64,000 bases of DNA from JAKACA01 sp963769255. GTDB taxonomy: Bacteria; Actinomycetota; Acidimicrobiia; Acidimicrobiales; Bog-793. The notes under the pieces are model-generated. The model saw only the letters and a program-made list of their open reading frames with translations. It made no database searches and was not told where the DNA came from. The position numbers were made by a program, and so were the translations under genes. The stretch spans positions 2,542,001-2,606,000 of the forward strand of contig CAVYKV010000001.1 of assembly GCA_963769255.1 (NCBI GenBank). The letters run 5' to 3'. This document shows, one piece after another, positions 25,231 to 37,900 of the stretch; the first letter of the stretch is position 1, and every line of letters begins with the position of its first letter.

Positions 25231-27215
25231 GCACGAGGCTGCCGCGGCGGGCCGGGTGGGGCGTGCAGGTGGTCGTAGACGGCCTCCGCCACGGAGGTGG
25301 GCAGCCAGGAGATCGCCTGCAGGTCGGCGAGCGTGGCCGCCTGCACCGCCCGCACGCCTCCCATCTCGTCGGCGAGGCGCTTGCGCCGTGTCGGCCCGAG
25401 CCCGGCGATGCCGTCGAGGGCACCCCGCGTCATGCGTCGCTTGCGCAGCTTGCGGTGGTACGTGATGGCGAAGCGGTGGGCCTCGTCCCGCGCCTGCTGC
25501 AGCAGGTAGATCGCCTCGCTGTCGCGGGGGACCACGACCGGGTCTGGCCGGCCGGGCACGAAGACCTCCTCCAGCTGCTTGGCGAGGGAGGCGATGGCGA
25601 TCTTGTCCGAGAGGCCGAGCTCCTCGAGCACCTTCACGCCGACGCCGAGCTGTCCCTTGCCCCCGTCGAGGAGGAGGAGCTGGGGAGGGTAGGCGAAGCG
25701 GGAGGGGCGCCGGCGCCGACCGATGGCCTCGAGGGCGACGCCGGCGTCGCCGTGGCGGAGCTGAGCGGCATCCTCGCTGCCGTCCTCCGGCTCGCCACCG
25801 CCTTCGGCCTCCTCGTCATCGCCGCGGCTCCCGTCCCGACCCAGCAGGTGCCGCAGCCGGCGCGTGAGCACCTCGTGCATGGCGCCGTAGTCGTCGTTTC
25901 CCTGCACGGCGGACACCTTGAAGTGCCGGTAGTCGCTGCGCTTCGGGAGCCCGTCCTCGAAGACGACCATGGACCCGACGTAGTCGGTGCCCTGCAGGTG
26001 GCTCATGTCGTAGCACTCGATGCGGAGAGGCGCCTCCGTCATGCCGAGGGCCGCCTGCAGCTCCTCGAGGGCGACGGCCCGGCTGGTGAGGTCGGAGGAG
26101 CGCCGCAGGCGGTGGCGGTTCAGCTGCTCGGAGGCGTTCTGGCGGGCGGTGTCGAGCAGCTCCCGCTTGCGGCCGCGGAGTGGCACGCGCAGGCGCACGG
26201 GGCCGCCGCGGAGCTCGGAGAGCCACGCGGCGTAGGTCTCGGCGTCCTCCGGCATCTCCGGGACGAGCAGCTCCTTCGGGACGCCGAGGGGCGTGCCCCC
26301 GTAGTGCTGCTCGAGCACACGGGCGAGCAGTTGCGGCGGCGTGAGCGGCTCCACCTTCTCGAGGATGAATCCGTGCCGCCCGACGACGCGGCCGCGGCGC
26401 ACGTGGAAGACCTGCACGGCGGCTACGAGGTCGTCGTCGACGATGGCGACGGCGTCGAGATCCTCGGGGGTGTCGGTCACCATCTGCTGGCGCTCGACGG
26501 CCAGTCGCACGGCGGCGAGGCGGTCGCGCAGCCGCGCAGCCCGTTCGAACTCGAGATCGTCGGCCGCCTGCCGCATCTCGCTCTCGAGGCGCTGCACGAT
26601 CGGCTTCGTGTCGCCCTCGAGAAACCCCATCAGCTCCCCCACGAGCCTCCCGTACTCCTCCGGTGTCACGGCGCCGACACAAGGCGCCGAGCAGCGCTCG
26701 ATGTGGTACAGCAGGCACGGGCGCCCGAGGAGCTCGTGGCGGTGCATCTTGGCGTCCGAGCACGTCCGGATGGGGAATGAGCGCAAGAGCAGGTCGAGTG
26801 TCTCCCTGATCGCATAGGCGTGGGCGTACGGCCCGAAGTAGCGGGTGTCCTTGCGCCTCGCCCCCCGCATGACGACGGCCTTCGGCCACTCGTCGCCCAC
26901 CGTGACGGCGAGGTAGGGATAGCTCTTGTCGTCGACGAGGCGCACGTTGAAACGGGGTCGGTGCGTCTTGATGAGGTTGTACTCGAGCATGATCGCCTCG
27001 ACGTCGCTCGCCACGACGATCCACTCCACGGAGGCCGCCGTGGCCACCAGCTGGGCCGTGCGGGGGTGGAGGTGGCGCGGGTCCTGGAAGTAGTTGGAGA
27101 GGCGGCTCCGGAGCGAGCGGGCCTTGCCGACGTAGATGACGCGGCCGTCGGCATCCTTGAACTGGTAGGAGCCGGGGGCGTCGGGGATGGCAGCGGGTCG
27201 TTCGAGCACTACCAT
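25221..27215 (-). CDS. uvrC: Excinuclease ABC subunit C
   Basis: The 664-residue product makes the two incisions in nucleotide excision repair. The GIY-YIG domain at the start reads GSYQFKDADGRVIYVGKARSL; the Cys-rich stretch and UVR motif (LEFERAARLRDRLAAVRLAV) are in the middle. The RNase H-like domain is marked by RIECYDMSHLQGTDYVGSMV and LLLLDGGKGQL; the HhH domain closes the protein. Start chosen at ATG 27215 (MVVLERPA); a longer frame to 27272 adds atypical residues. An acidic linker (GDDEEAEGGGEPEDGSEDA) of about 40 residues interrupts the C-terminal half and is unusual. Confidence 0.95.
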   Translation of the reverse strand: MVVLERPAAIPDAPGSYQFKDADGRVIYVGKARSLRSRLSNYFQDPRHLHPRTAQLVATAASVEWIVVASDVEAIMLEYNLIKTHRPRFNVRLVDDKSYPYLAVTVGDEWPKAVVMRGARRKDTRYFGPYAHAYAIRETLDLLLRSFPIRTCSDAKMHRHELLGRPCLLYHIERCSAPCVGAVTPEEYGRLVGELMGFLEGDTKPIVQRLESEMRQAADDLEFERAARLRDRLAAVRLAVERQQMVTDTPEDLDAVAIVDDDLVAAVQVFHVRRGRVVGRHGFILEKVEPLTPPQLLARVLEQHYGGTPLGVPKELLVPEMPEDAETYAAWLSELRGGPVRLRVPLRGRKRELLDTARQNASEQLNRHRLRRSSDLTSRAVALEELQAALGMTEAPLRIECYDMSHLQGTDYVGSMVVFEDGLPKRSDYRHFKVSAVQGNDDYGAMHEVLTRRLRHLLGRDGSRGDDEEAEGGGEPEDGSEDAAQLRHGDAGVALEAIGRRRRPSRFAYPPQLLLLDGGKGQLGVGVKVLEELGLSDKIAIASLAKQLEEVFVPGRPDPVVVPRDSEAIYLLQQARDEAHRFAITYHRKLRKRRMTRGALDGIAGLGPTRRKRLADEMGGVRAVQAATLADLQAISWLPTSVAEAVYDHLHAPPGPPRQPRACP

Positions 27216-27334
27216 TGAGGGTACGCCGGCCTGGTACCCCGGCGGACATATCCCGCCTCTTGGCCGACACACCCGCGGATGGGCGACCAGGCTGTCCCCG
27301 CCGGCCGTGACGAGGCGCTCTAGAGGGGGTCCCC

Positions 27335-28468
27335 TTGCTCCGGCTCCAACGACCCATTCCCGACGAGTATGGCCGCGCCTCGCAGGAGGAGCTCGCCGAG
27401 CGCGTGGGCGCCGCCAAGGCGACCCTCGGCAGGCGCCTCGTCATCCTCGGGCACCACTACCAGCGCGAGGAGGTCGTGCAGTTCGCCGACGCCATGGGCG
27501 ACTCGTTCGGGCTCGCACGATTCGCCGCCGAGCAGCGGGAGGCCGAGTACATCGTCTTCTGCGGCGTGCATTTCATGGCCGAGTCGGCCGACGTGCTCAC
27601 GACGGCCGACCAGAAGGTGCTGCTGCCCGACCTGAACGCCGGCTGCTCTATGGCCGACATGGCGAACCTGGAGGGCGTCGAGCAAATTTGGGACGAGCTG
27701 GCGGCCGTCACCGACATCGAGGGCATCGTGCCCGTCACCTACATGAACTCGGCCGCCGCCCTCAAGGCCTTCGTCGGCCGGCAGGGCGGCGCCGTCTGCA
27801 CCTCGTCGAACGCCCGCTCCGTCGTGAGCTGGGCACTCGGGCTCCCCGGCGCCGCCCCCAGCCGCCTCGGTGGGGGTGGGGGGGACAAGCTGCTCTTCTT
27901 CCCGGACCAGCACTTGGGGAGGAACACGGGGTTCCAGTTGGGTTTCGCGGCCGGTGACATGCGGGTCGTCGATCCCCGCCGCTCGCTCGGCGGCCTCGAG
28001 GAGCGCGACGTGAAGGAGGCCACGCTGCTGCTGTGGAAGGGCCACTGCTCCGTGCACCAGCGCTTCTCGACCGCCCACGTGGAGGCCTTCCGGGCCGCCC
28101 ACCCGGGCGGCATCGTCATCGTCCACCCCGAGTGCTCCCACGAGGTCGCCGAGATGGCCGACGACGTCGGCTCCACCGACTACATCATCGGCGCCGTGGC
28201 TGCCATGCCGGCCGGCTCGACGATCGCCGTCGGCACGGAGATCCACCTCGTCGACCGGCTCGCCCGCCGCCACGGGGCCGACCGCACGATCGTCTCGCTC
28301 GACCCCCTCGTCTGCCCCTGCTCGACGATGTTCCGCATCGACCTGCCGCACCTCGCCTGGGTGCTCGACGGCCTCCTCGAGGGCGAGATCCGCAATCAGA
28401 TCTCGGTCGACGGCACGACGGCGGCGGACGCCCGCCTGGCGCTGGAACGCATGCTCGCCATCGCCTGA
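27335..28468 (+). CDS. nadA: Quinolinate synthase
   Basis: The 377-residue product condenses iminoaspartate with dihydroxyacetone phosphate in NAD synthesis, using a [4Fe-4S] cluster. Three expected cysteines are visible, in VFCGVHFMAESA, DLNAGCSMADM and PLVCPCSTMFR. HPECSHEV and GTEIHLVDRL are also typical. Start is TTG 27335 behind AGAGGGGGT. A glycine-rich insertion (RLGGGGGDKLLFF) occurs before the substrate domain. No nadB or nadC is next to it. It is read divergently from uvrC. Confidence 0.95.
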   Translation: MLRLQRPIPDEYGRASQEELAERVGAAKATLGRRLVILGHHYQREEVVQFADAMGDSFGLARFAAEQREAEYIVFCGVHFMAESADVLTTADQKVLLPDLNAGCSMADMANLEGVEQIWDELAAVTDIEGIVPVTYMNSAAALKAFVGRQGGAVCTSSNARSVVSWALGLPGAAPSRLGGGGGDKLLFFPDQHLGRNTGFQLGFAAGDMRVVDPRRSLGGLEERDVKEATLLLWKGHCSVHQRFSTAHVEAFRAAHPGGIVIVHPECSHEVAEMADDVGSTDYIIGAVAAMPAGSTIAVGTEIHLVDRLARRHGADRTIVSLDPLVCPCSTMFRIDLPHLAWVLDGLLEGEIRNQISVDGTTAADARLALERMLAIA

Positions 28469-28563
28469 GACGGCGACGCGGCGAGCTGGGGCAGCTGCCA
28501 GACCCGGCGGAGGAGCCCCGCTGCGCGCGAGGGGGTCCCGCAGGTGCGATCCTGTAGGCCACC

Positions 28564-29199
28564 ATGTCCGATGAACAGCCCCTCCCCGAGTCGGTCACCG
28601 CTGCCATCGCCGGCTGCGCCGCCGCCCACGCCCGCCTCTTCGTCGATCTCGAGAAGGTCGACGACATCGTGCTCGCCCGGCCGAGTCGCCTGCCTTCGTG
28701 GACCGTCGGCCACGTCCTCACGCACCTGGCGCGCAATGCCGACTCCTTCGTCCGCATGCTGGGGGCCGCCGAGGTGGGCGAGAGCGTCAGCCAGTACCCG
28801 AGCGTCGCCCAGCGCAACACCGACATCGAGGCGGGCGCCCACCGGAGTGCCGCCGCCTGCGTGAACGACGTGCGCCGGTCCGCCGAGCGCCTCGAGCAGG
28901 CCTTCGCCGACGCCACACCGACCGCCTGGCGAGGCGCCGGGGTCAGCCTTGACGGGCAGCCCGCCCCGTGCGCCAAGCTGCCGTTGCGGCGCTGGAAGGA
29001 GGTCGAGATCCACCACGTCGACCTCGGCAACGGCTACGAGGCGCACGACTGGCCGGAGGATTTCGTGAGCGTGGCACTCGCCGATGCCGTCGAGAATCTG
29101 CCGGCGCGCGTGCCGGATCCCTCGCAGCGCGGTGCTGTGCTCTCGTGGCTCATCGGCCGCAGCCCGTCGCCCGGGCAGGTGGACTTCACGCCCTATTGA
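28564..29199 (+). CDS. Maleylpyruvate isomerase/DinB-type mycothiol-dependent enzyme
   Basis: The 211-residue product has the MDMPI N-terminal four-helix fold. RLPSWTVGHVLTHLARNADS carries the conserved His of the metal site. The C-terminal stretch contains RRWKEVEIHHVDLGNGYEAH, typical of the mycothiol-dependent maleylpyruvate isomerase family, and DFTPY at the end. These enzymes use mycothiol and a divalent metal to isomerise or detoxify small molecules; the substrate here is unknown. ATG 28564 has only a weak ribosome-binding site. It ends 24 bases before the convergent uvrA. Confidence 0.85.
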   Translation: MSDEQPLPESVTAAIAGCAAAHARLFVDLEKVDDIVLARPSRLPSWTVGHVLTHLARNADSFVRMLGAAEVGESVSQYPSVAQRNTDIEAGAHRSAAACVNDVRRSAERLEQAFADATPTAWRGAGVSLDGQPAPCAKLPLRRWKEVEIHHVDLGNGYEAHDWPEDFVSVALADAVENLPARVPDPSQRGAVLSWLIGRSPSPGQVDFTPY

Positions 29200-29223
29200 G
29201 GTGCCCGGCGGGCCTTCCGGACC

Positions 29224-32072
29224 TCAGACGTTGAGCATGCGGGCGAGGAACTGGCCCGTGTAGCTCTCCGGCGTCTTCGCCACCTTCTCCGGCGTCCCCT
29301 CGGCGACGACGGTGCCGCCGCCGTCGCCGCCCTCCGGCCCGAGGTCGATGACCCAGTCGGCCGACTTGATGACGTCGAGGTTGTGCTCGATGACGCAGAT
29401 GGTGTTGCCGGCGTCCACGAGGCGCTGCAGCACGCCGAGGAGCTTGCGGACGTCTTCGAAGTGCAGACCGGTCGTCGGCTCGTCGAGGATGTAGAGCGTC
29501 GATCCCGTCGAGCGTTTCGACAGCTCGGAGGCGAGCTTCACGCGCTGGGCCTCCCCGCCCGACAAGGTGGGGGCCGGTTGGCCGAGCCGGACGTACCCGA
29601 GCCCGACATCGACGAGCGTTTGCATGTGACGGGAGATGACGGGCTGGGCGGCGAAGACCTCGAGCGCCTCCTCGCAGGAGAGGTCGAGCACCTCGGCGAT
29701 GTTGCGCCCCTTCCAGGTGACCTCGAGGGTGTCGCGGTTGTAGCGGGCGCCCTTGCAGACCTCGCAGGGCACGTAGACGTCCGGCAGGAAGTGCATCTCG
29801 ATCTTGATGGTGCCGTCGCCGGCGCAGGCCTCACAGCGGCCGCCGGAGACGTTGAAGGAGAAACGGCCGGGCTGGTAGCCGCGGAGCCGGGCTTCGGCCG
29901 TCTGGCTGAAGAGCTTGCGGATGTGGTCGAAGACGCCCGTGTAGGTGGCCGGGTTCGACCGCGGCGTCCGCCCGATAGGCGACTGGTCGATGTCGATCAC
30001 CTTGTCGAGCGACTCGGCGCCCTCGATCGTGCGATGGCGCCCCGGCACGACGCGAGATCGTGTAGACGCGCTGCATGAGCGCCCGGTAGAAGATGTCGTT
30101 CACGAGGGTCGACTTGCCCGAGCCGGAGACGCCCGTGACGGCTACGAAGCAGCCGAGGGGGATCTCGACGTCGATGTTCTTCAGGTTGTGCTCGCGGGCG
30201 CCGCGGATGGTGACCCACTCGCCTTTCGGCTCGCGGCGCATGGCGGGAACCTCGATCTTCCGCTTACCGGAGAGGTACTGCCCCGTGATGGAGGCCTTGC
30301 ATTTGACGAGGTCGGCGACGGTGCCGGCAGCACACGATCTCGCCACCGTGCTCGCCGGCGCCCGGACCGATGTCGACGACGTGGTCGGCGACGCGGATGG
30401 TCTCCTCGTCGTGCTCGACGACGAGGACGGTGTTGCCGAGGTCGCGCAGGCGGTTCAGCGTCTCGATGAGGCGCCGGTTGTCGCGCTGGTGGAGCCCGAT
30501 GGAGGGCTCGTCGAGGACGTAGAGGACGCCGACGAGCCCGCTGCCGATCTGGGAGGCGAGGCGGATGCGCTGTGCCTCCCCGCCGGCGAGGGTGGCGGCC
30601 GAGCGGTCCAAGGTGAGGTAGTCGAGTCCGACGTCGACGAGGAACTGCAGGCGGGCCCGGATCTCCTTCATCACGCGGGCGGCGATCATCTCGTCGCGGG
30701 AACTCAGCTGGAGGGTGCCGAGCAGGTCGTGGCAGGCCCGGATGGAGAGGGCGGAGAGCTCGGCGATATTGCGCCCGCCCACCGTGACGGCGAGGGAGGC
30801 CGGCTTCAGGCGGGCGCCGCCGCACTCGTTGCAGGCGACCTCCCGCATGTAGCCCTCGACCTGCTCGCGCATGTAGTCCGACTCCGCCTCGGAATGCCGG
30901 CGCTGCAGCCAGGGCACGACCCCTTCGAAGGTCGTGTCGTAGCTGCGCAGCGTGCCGTAGCGGTTGCGGTACTGCACGTGCACCTTCTTCGGGCCCGCCC
31001 CGTACAGCAGCACCTTGCGCTGCGCCTTCGTCAGCTTCGACCAGGGCCGGTCCATGCCGAAGCCGAACGTCTGGGCGACCGCCTGCAGCACGCGGGTGAA
31101 GTACTCCGTGCGAGCCCCCGCCCACGGACCGATCGCCCCGGCGGCGAGGGAGAGGTCGGGGTTGGCCACGATGAGGTCGGGGTCGACCTCGTAGCGGGTG
31201 CCGAGCCCGTTGCAGACGGGGCAGGCACCGTACGGCGAGTTGAACGAGAAGCTGCGGGGCTCGAGGTCGTCGAGGGAGATGCCGCAGTAGCTGCAGGCGA
31301 GGTGCTGGGAGAACGTCATCTGGTCGTCGCCGTCGCCGTTGGTGCCGGACACGACGATCTCGGCCGTCCCCTCGCCGAGTCGGAGAGCCGTCTCGATCGA
31401 GTCCGTCAGTCGCCGTTCGATGCCGTCCTTGCGGACGAGCCGGTCGACGATGACCTCGATCGTGTGCTGCTCGTAGCGGGCGAGCTCGAGCGAGGCGCGT
31501 TCGGAGAGGTCGATGACGTTGCCGTCGACTCGGGCGCGGGCGTAGCCCTGCTTCGTGAGGTCGTCGAGCAGCGGTCGAGTACTCGCCCTTGCGGCCGCGC
31601 ACGACGGGCGCCAGCACCTGGAAGCGCGTGCCGACCGGCAGTTGCATGACGCGGTCGACGATCTGCTGGGGGCTCTGGCGCGTGACGGGCCGCCCGCACT
31701 TCGGGCAGTGCGGCTGACCGATGCGGGCGAAGAGGAGCCGCAGGTAGTCGTAGATCTCCGTGACGGTGCCGACCGTCGAGCGAGGGTTGCGGGAGGCCGA
31801 CTTCTGGTCGATGGAGATGGCGGGCGAGAGCCCTTCGATGAAGTCGACGTCGGGCTTGTCCATCTGCCCGAGGAACTGCCGGGCATACGACGAGAGCGAC
31901 TCCACGTACCGCCGTTGCCCCTCGGCGTAGATCGTGTCGAAGGCGAGCGAGGACTTGCCCGAGCCGGAGAGGCCCGTGAAGACGACGAGCCGGTCTCGTG
32001 GGATCTCGAGCGAGACGTTCTTCAGGTTGTGTTCGCGGGCGCCCCGCACGACGAGGAGGTCGTGGGTGGCCA

Positions 32073-32076
<4 letters not shown>
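29224..32076 (-). CDS. uvrA: Excinuclease ABC subunit A, three +1 frameshifts as sequenced
   Basis: The full-length UvrA is spread over several frames. Segment 1 (32076 to about 31572) has Walker A FTGLSGSGKSSLAFDTIY and CPKCGRPV. Segment 2 (to about 30332) has CSYCGISL, CPVCNGLG, CNECGGARLKP and LAGGEAQRIRLASQIGSGL. Segment 3 (to about 30058) has VTGVSGSGKSTLVNDIFYRA. Segment 4 (to 29224) has CEACAGDGTIKIEMHFLPDV and LSGGEAQRVKLASEL. Removing one base at each of 31572, 30332 and 30058 restores one frame. No domain is missing, and the three shifts are all single insertions, so sequence error is likelier than decay. GTG 32076 or ATG 32073 overlaps the uvrB stop. Confidence 0.9.
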
Positions 32077-34196
<2,120 letters not shown>

Positions 34197-34276
34197 CCTG
34201 CGCATGGTACAGACGGGGTGCGCGTTGCCCTCCGTCCCAGCTCAGAGCATGTCGAGGAGGCGCCTGTGAGGCCTCC

Positions 34277-34892
34277 TCAGCCGGCGGCCCCCCGCAACGA
34301 GCACATCCAGGCCCAGGCCCGGTCCACCATGATCGCCAGCTCGGCCAACGTCCCCATGTTGACGATGACGAAGTCGGCGACGGCGAGGCGCTGCTCTCGA
34401 GTCGCCTGGGCGGCGACGCGGAGCTCGGCGTCGTCGCGGTCCATCCCCCGGCTCGTCACGAGGCGCTCGACGGCGAGGTCGACGGGAGCGTCGACGACGA
34501 GCACGCCCGCCATATCGTGGCGGTCGCGCCCGTGGCCCTCGGCGAGGAGCGGGATGTCGAGCACGACGATCTCGTCGGTCCCCGCCAGCGACGCCAGGCG
34601 TTCGGCCATGAGAGTGGCGACGGCCGGGTGGACGATGGCGTTCAGGTCGGCGAGGGCGCTGCCGTCCGTGAAGACGACGGCGGCGAGGCCGGTACGGTCG
34701 AGGGCGCCGTCAGCCAGCAGGACGCCCGGGCCGAAGCGCTCCACGACGCGGGCCAGTCCCTCCGTCCCGCGCTCCAGCACCTGACGGGCCAGCTGGTCGG
34801 CGTCGACGAGAACGGCTCCCCGCTCGACGAGCAGGCGGGCAACGGTGGACTTGCCGGAATCCGATGCCGCCGGTCAGCCCGACGACGATCAT
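34277..34892 (-). CDS. coaE: Dephospho-CoA kinase, one +1 frameshift near its start
   Basis: CoaE performs the last step of coenzyme A synthesis. It begins ATG 34892 with MIVVGLTGGIG. An extra T near 34858 then breaks the P-loop (GGATTCCGGC where GGATCCGGC is expected). Deleting it gives GGIGSGKSTVARLL and continues to LVDADQLARQVLERG, ADLNAIVHPAVATLMAERL, EIVVLDIPLLAE and RGMDRDDAELRVAAQ. The corrected length is about 204 residues, normal for the family. Because the gene is essential and only one base is off, a sequence error is likely. It ends 80 bases from uvrB. Confidence 0.88.
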
Positions 34893-34924
34893 CCCCAGGT
34901 CACCGTGCGTACACTATCTGCGCC
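34893..34924. promoter_or_regulatory. 32-bp divergent gap with a possible leaderless -10 box
   Basis: Only 32 bases separate the coaE and AftD-like starts, which diverge. On the plus strand TACACTAT (34910-34917) lies about eight bases before GTG 34925. This is the spacing of a -10 box for a leaderless transcript, common in Actinobacteria. No Shine-Dalgarno is present before that GTG. Promoter function is inferred. Confidence 0.4.
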
Positions 34925-37900
34925 GTGCGCCGAGACGACAGGGACCACGCCCGCTGGCGCGCCGGTCTCGAGCTCCTCGTGCTGGCGGCGCTCGCCTTCG
35001 TCCCCCTCCTGCTGACGAAGCCCGGCATGGTGTCGGCCGACACCAAGCTGTACCTCTACCTCGACCCGGGCTCGCTGCTCGACCAGGCGCTCTCCATGTG
35101 GGACCCCTCCACGGCGGCGGGCACCGTCACCCACCAGCAGATCGGCTACCTCCTGCCGCAGGGCCCCTTCTACTGGTCCCTCGCCCACCTCGGGGTCGCC
35201 CCCTGGGTGGCGCAGCGGCTCTGGTTCGGGAGCCTCCTCTTCCTCGCCGGCGCCGGCATCCGCTACGCCGTGCGGGCGCTCGGGCTGAGCGGCGCCGGGC
35301 CGCTCGTGGGCGGCGTCGTCTACGCCCTCAGCCCGTACGCCATGCAGTACATCGAGCGCATCTCGGCCATCCTCATGCCCTGGGCGGCCCTCGGCTGGCT
35401 GCTCGGGTTCACGGTCCTCGCCCTCCGCCGGGGCGGACTCAAGTACCCGGCGCTCTTCGCCCTCACGGTCGCCCTCGCCGGCGGGACGAACGCCACATCG
35501 CTCATCTACGTCGGCATCGCCCCCGTCGCCTGGGTGCTCTACGCCCTCCTCGTCACGAGGGAGGCAACGCTCCGGCGCGTCCTGTGCTCGAGCGTGCAGA
35601 TCGCCGTCGCCTCCGTCCTCGTCTCGCTCTGGTGGATCGCAGGCCTGCGCGTCGAGAGCGCCTACGGGCTCGACGTCCTCAAGTACACCGAGACGGTGCC
35701 GGCCATCGCCGGCCCCTCGACGGCCTCCGAGGTCATGAGGGGACTCGGCTACTGGTACTTCTACGGCAGCGACCGCCTCGGGCCCTGGCTCTCCTCCGCC
35801 GTCGAGTACACGCAGCGGGTCGGGCTCATCGTCGTGAGCTTCGTGCTGCCCGCCCTCGGTGTGCTCGCCGGAGCCGTCACCCGCTGGAAGGCACGCGCCT
35901 ATTTCGCCTTCGTCGGCCTCGTCGGGCTCGTGCTCTCGGTCGGCACGCACCCCTACACCGGCCCCTCCTTCCTCGGGGGCGCCTTGAAGGAGTTCATGAC
36001 GAGAACGACGGCCGGCTTCGCGCTGCGCTCGACGGACCGTGCGACCCCGCTCGTCGTCATGTCGCTCGCCGTCCTCCTCGGCGCCGGCCTCGCCGCCTTC
36101 GGGAGCTCCCTCGCCTCGTTCCGCTCGCCGCTTCGCTACGGGGCCCTCGTGCCGGCCGGGCTCTGCGTCGCCCTCGCCGTCGTGAATGCCGGGCCGCTCA
36201 TGACGGGGCTGGCCGTCGACCCGCACTTCGACCGGCCGTCCCGCCTGCCCTCCTACCTCGTGTCGGCTGCCAAGTACCTCGACAGCCAGGGCGACTCGAC
36301 GCGGGTGCTCATCGAGCCGGGCAACGACTTCGCCGACTACACGTGGGGCAACACCATCGACCCGGTGTGGCCCGGCATCCTCACGCGGCCGTCCATCCAA
36401 CGACAACAGCTCCCCGACGGGGGGCCCGCCACCGTCGACCTCCTCTCCGCCTTCGACCTCACGCTCCAACAGGGCACCTACGAGCCGAGCACCCTCGCCC
36501 CCATCGCCCGCCTCTTCAGCGCCGGCGACGTCGTCCTCGAGTCCGACGACACGTTCTGGCACTACAACACGCCGGCGCCCCGACCCACCTGGGAGCTCTT
36601 CGACCCTCCGCCGGCCGGCATCGGACAGCCCGTCGCCTTCGGCCCCGCCGCGCCGAACGAGGCACCCGCCGCCGACTCACTCCTCGACGAGCAGGCGCTC
36701 GCCACGCCGGCGGACGCCCCGTGGCCGCCCCCCGTCGCCGTCTTCCCCGTGAGCGACGCCCGGCCCATCTACCGGGCCGAACCGGCCACGGCCCCCCTCG
36801 TGCTCGACGGGAGCGGAGCGGGCCTCGTGGCAGCCGCCGCCGCCGGCCTGCTGGCGGACAACGCGACGGTCTTCTATGCCGGCTCCCTCGACGGCCACCC
36901 GGCCCTCGAGCGAGAGGCCGTCCCGGCCGGCGCCGCCCTCGTGCTCACCGACTCCAACGCCAAGGTGCTGCGCCACTGGTCCACCGTGAACGACAACGTC
37001 GGCGAGGTCCTCCCCGCCACCCCCGGACCGACGGTGGCCGACCCCACGGCGCAGCCCCTTCAGATCTTCGACACCTCGGCGAGCTCGACCGAGACCGTCG
37101 CCACCTACGCCGGGGCCCACTACGTCTCGGCGTCCTCCTACGGCAACCCCGTCGCCTTCACGCCGGAGGACCGGCCCTACATGGCCTTCGACGGCAACCT
37201 CGAGACCGCCTGGACGACGTCGGCCTTCTCGGACGCCGACGGCCAGTGGCTCCAGGTCGGCCTCCAACAGCCCGTCACGACGGGCGAGATCGACCTCGTG
37301 CAGCCCTACCTCGAGCAGCCGAACCGCTGGATCACGAAGGTGACCCTCACCTTCGACGGCGACCACAGCCTCACGACGACCCTCGGCGCCGCCTCCCGCC
37401 AAGGCAACGGCCAGGTCGTCTCCTTTCCGACGAGGACCTTCGCCACCCTTCGTGTCACCATCGATGACACGACGTGGGGGAAAAGGAACGCGGGAGGGGC
37501 GTCCGGGGTGGGCTTCGCCGAAGTCGGCATCCCGGGTGTCAACATCACCGAGTCCCTGCAGCTCCCCTCCGACCTCCTCTCTGCCCTCGGGCCGTCGTCG
37601 CTCTCCCACCGCCTCACCGTCATCCTCACCCGCGACCGCGTCTCGCCCTTCCCGCCCCGTACCGACCCGGAGCCGTCGATGCGCCGCAGCTTCGTGCTCC
37701 CGACGGCGCGCACGTTCTCCCTCGGGGGCACCGCCCGTATCTCCGCCCTCATCCCCGACAACGAGATCGACGACATCCTCGGCGGCTCCCACGTCTTCGG
37801 TGGTGCCGTCCTCGGCTCGAACCGCCGCCTCAACGGCGACCTGAACGCCCGCGCCGTCTTCGCCTTCGACGACAACCCGTCGACGTCGTGGGGGCCCGGC

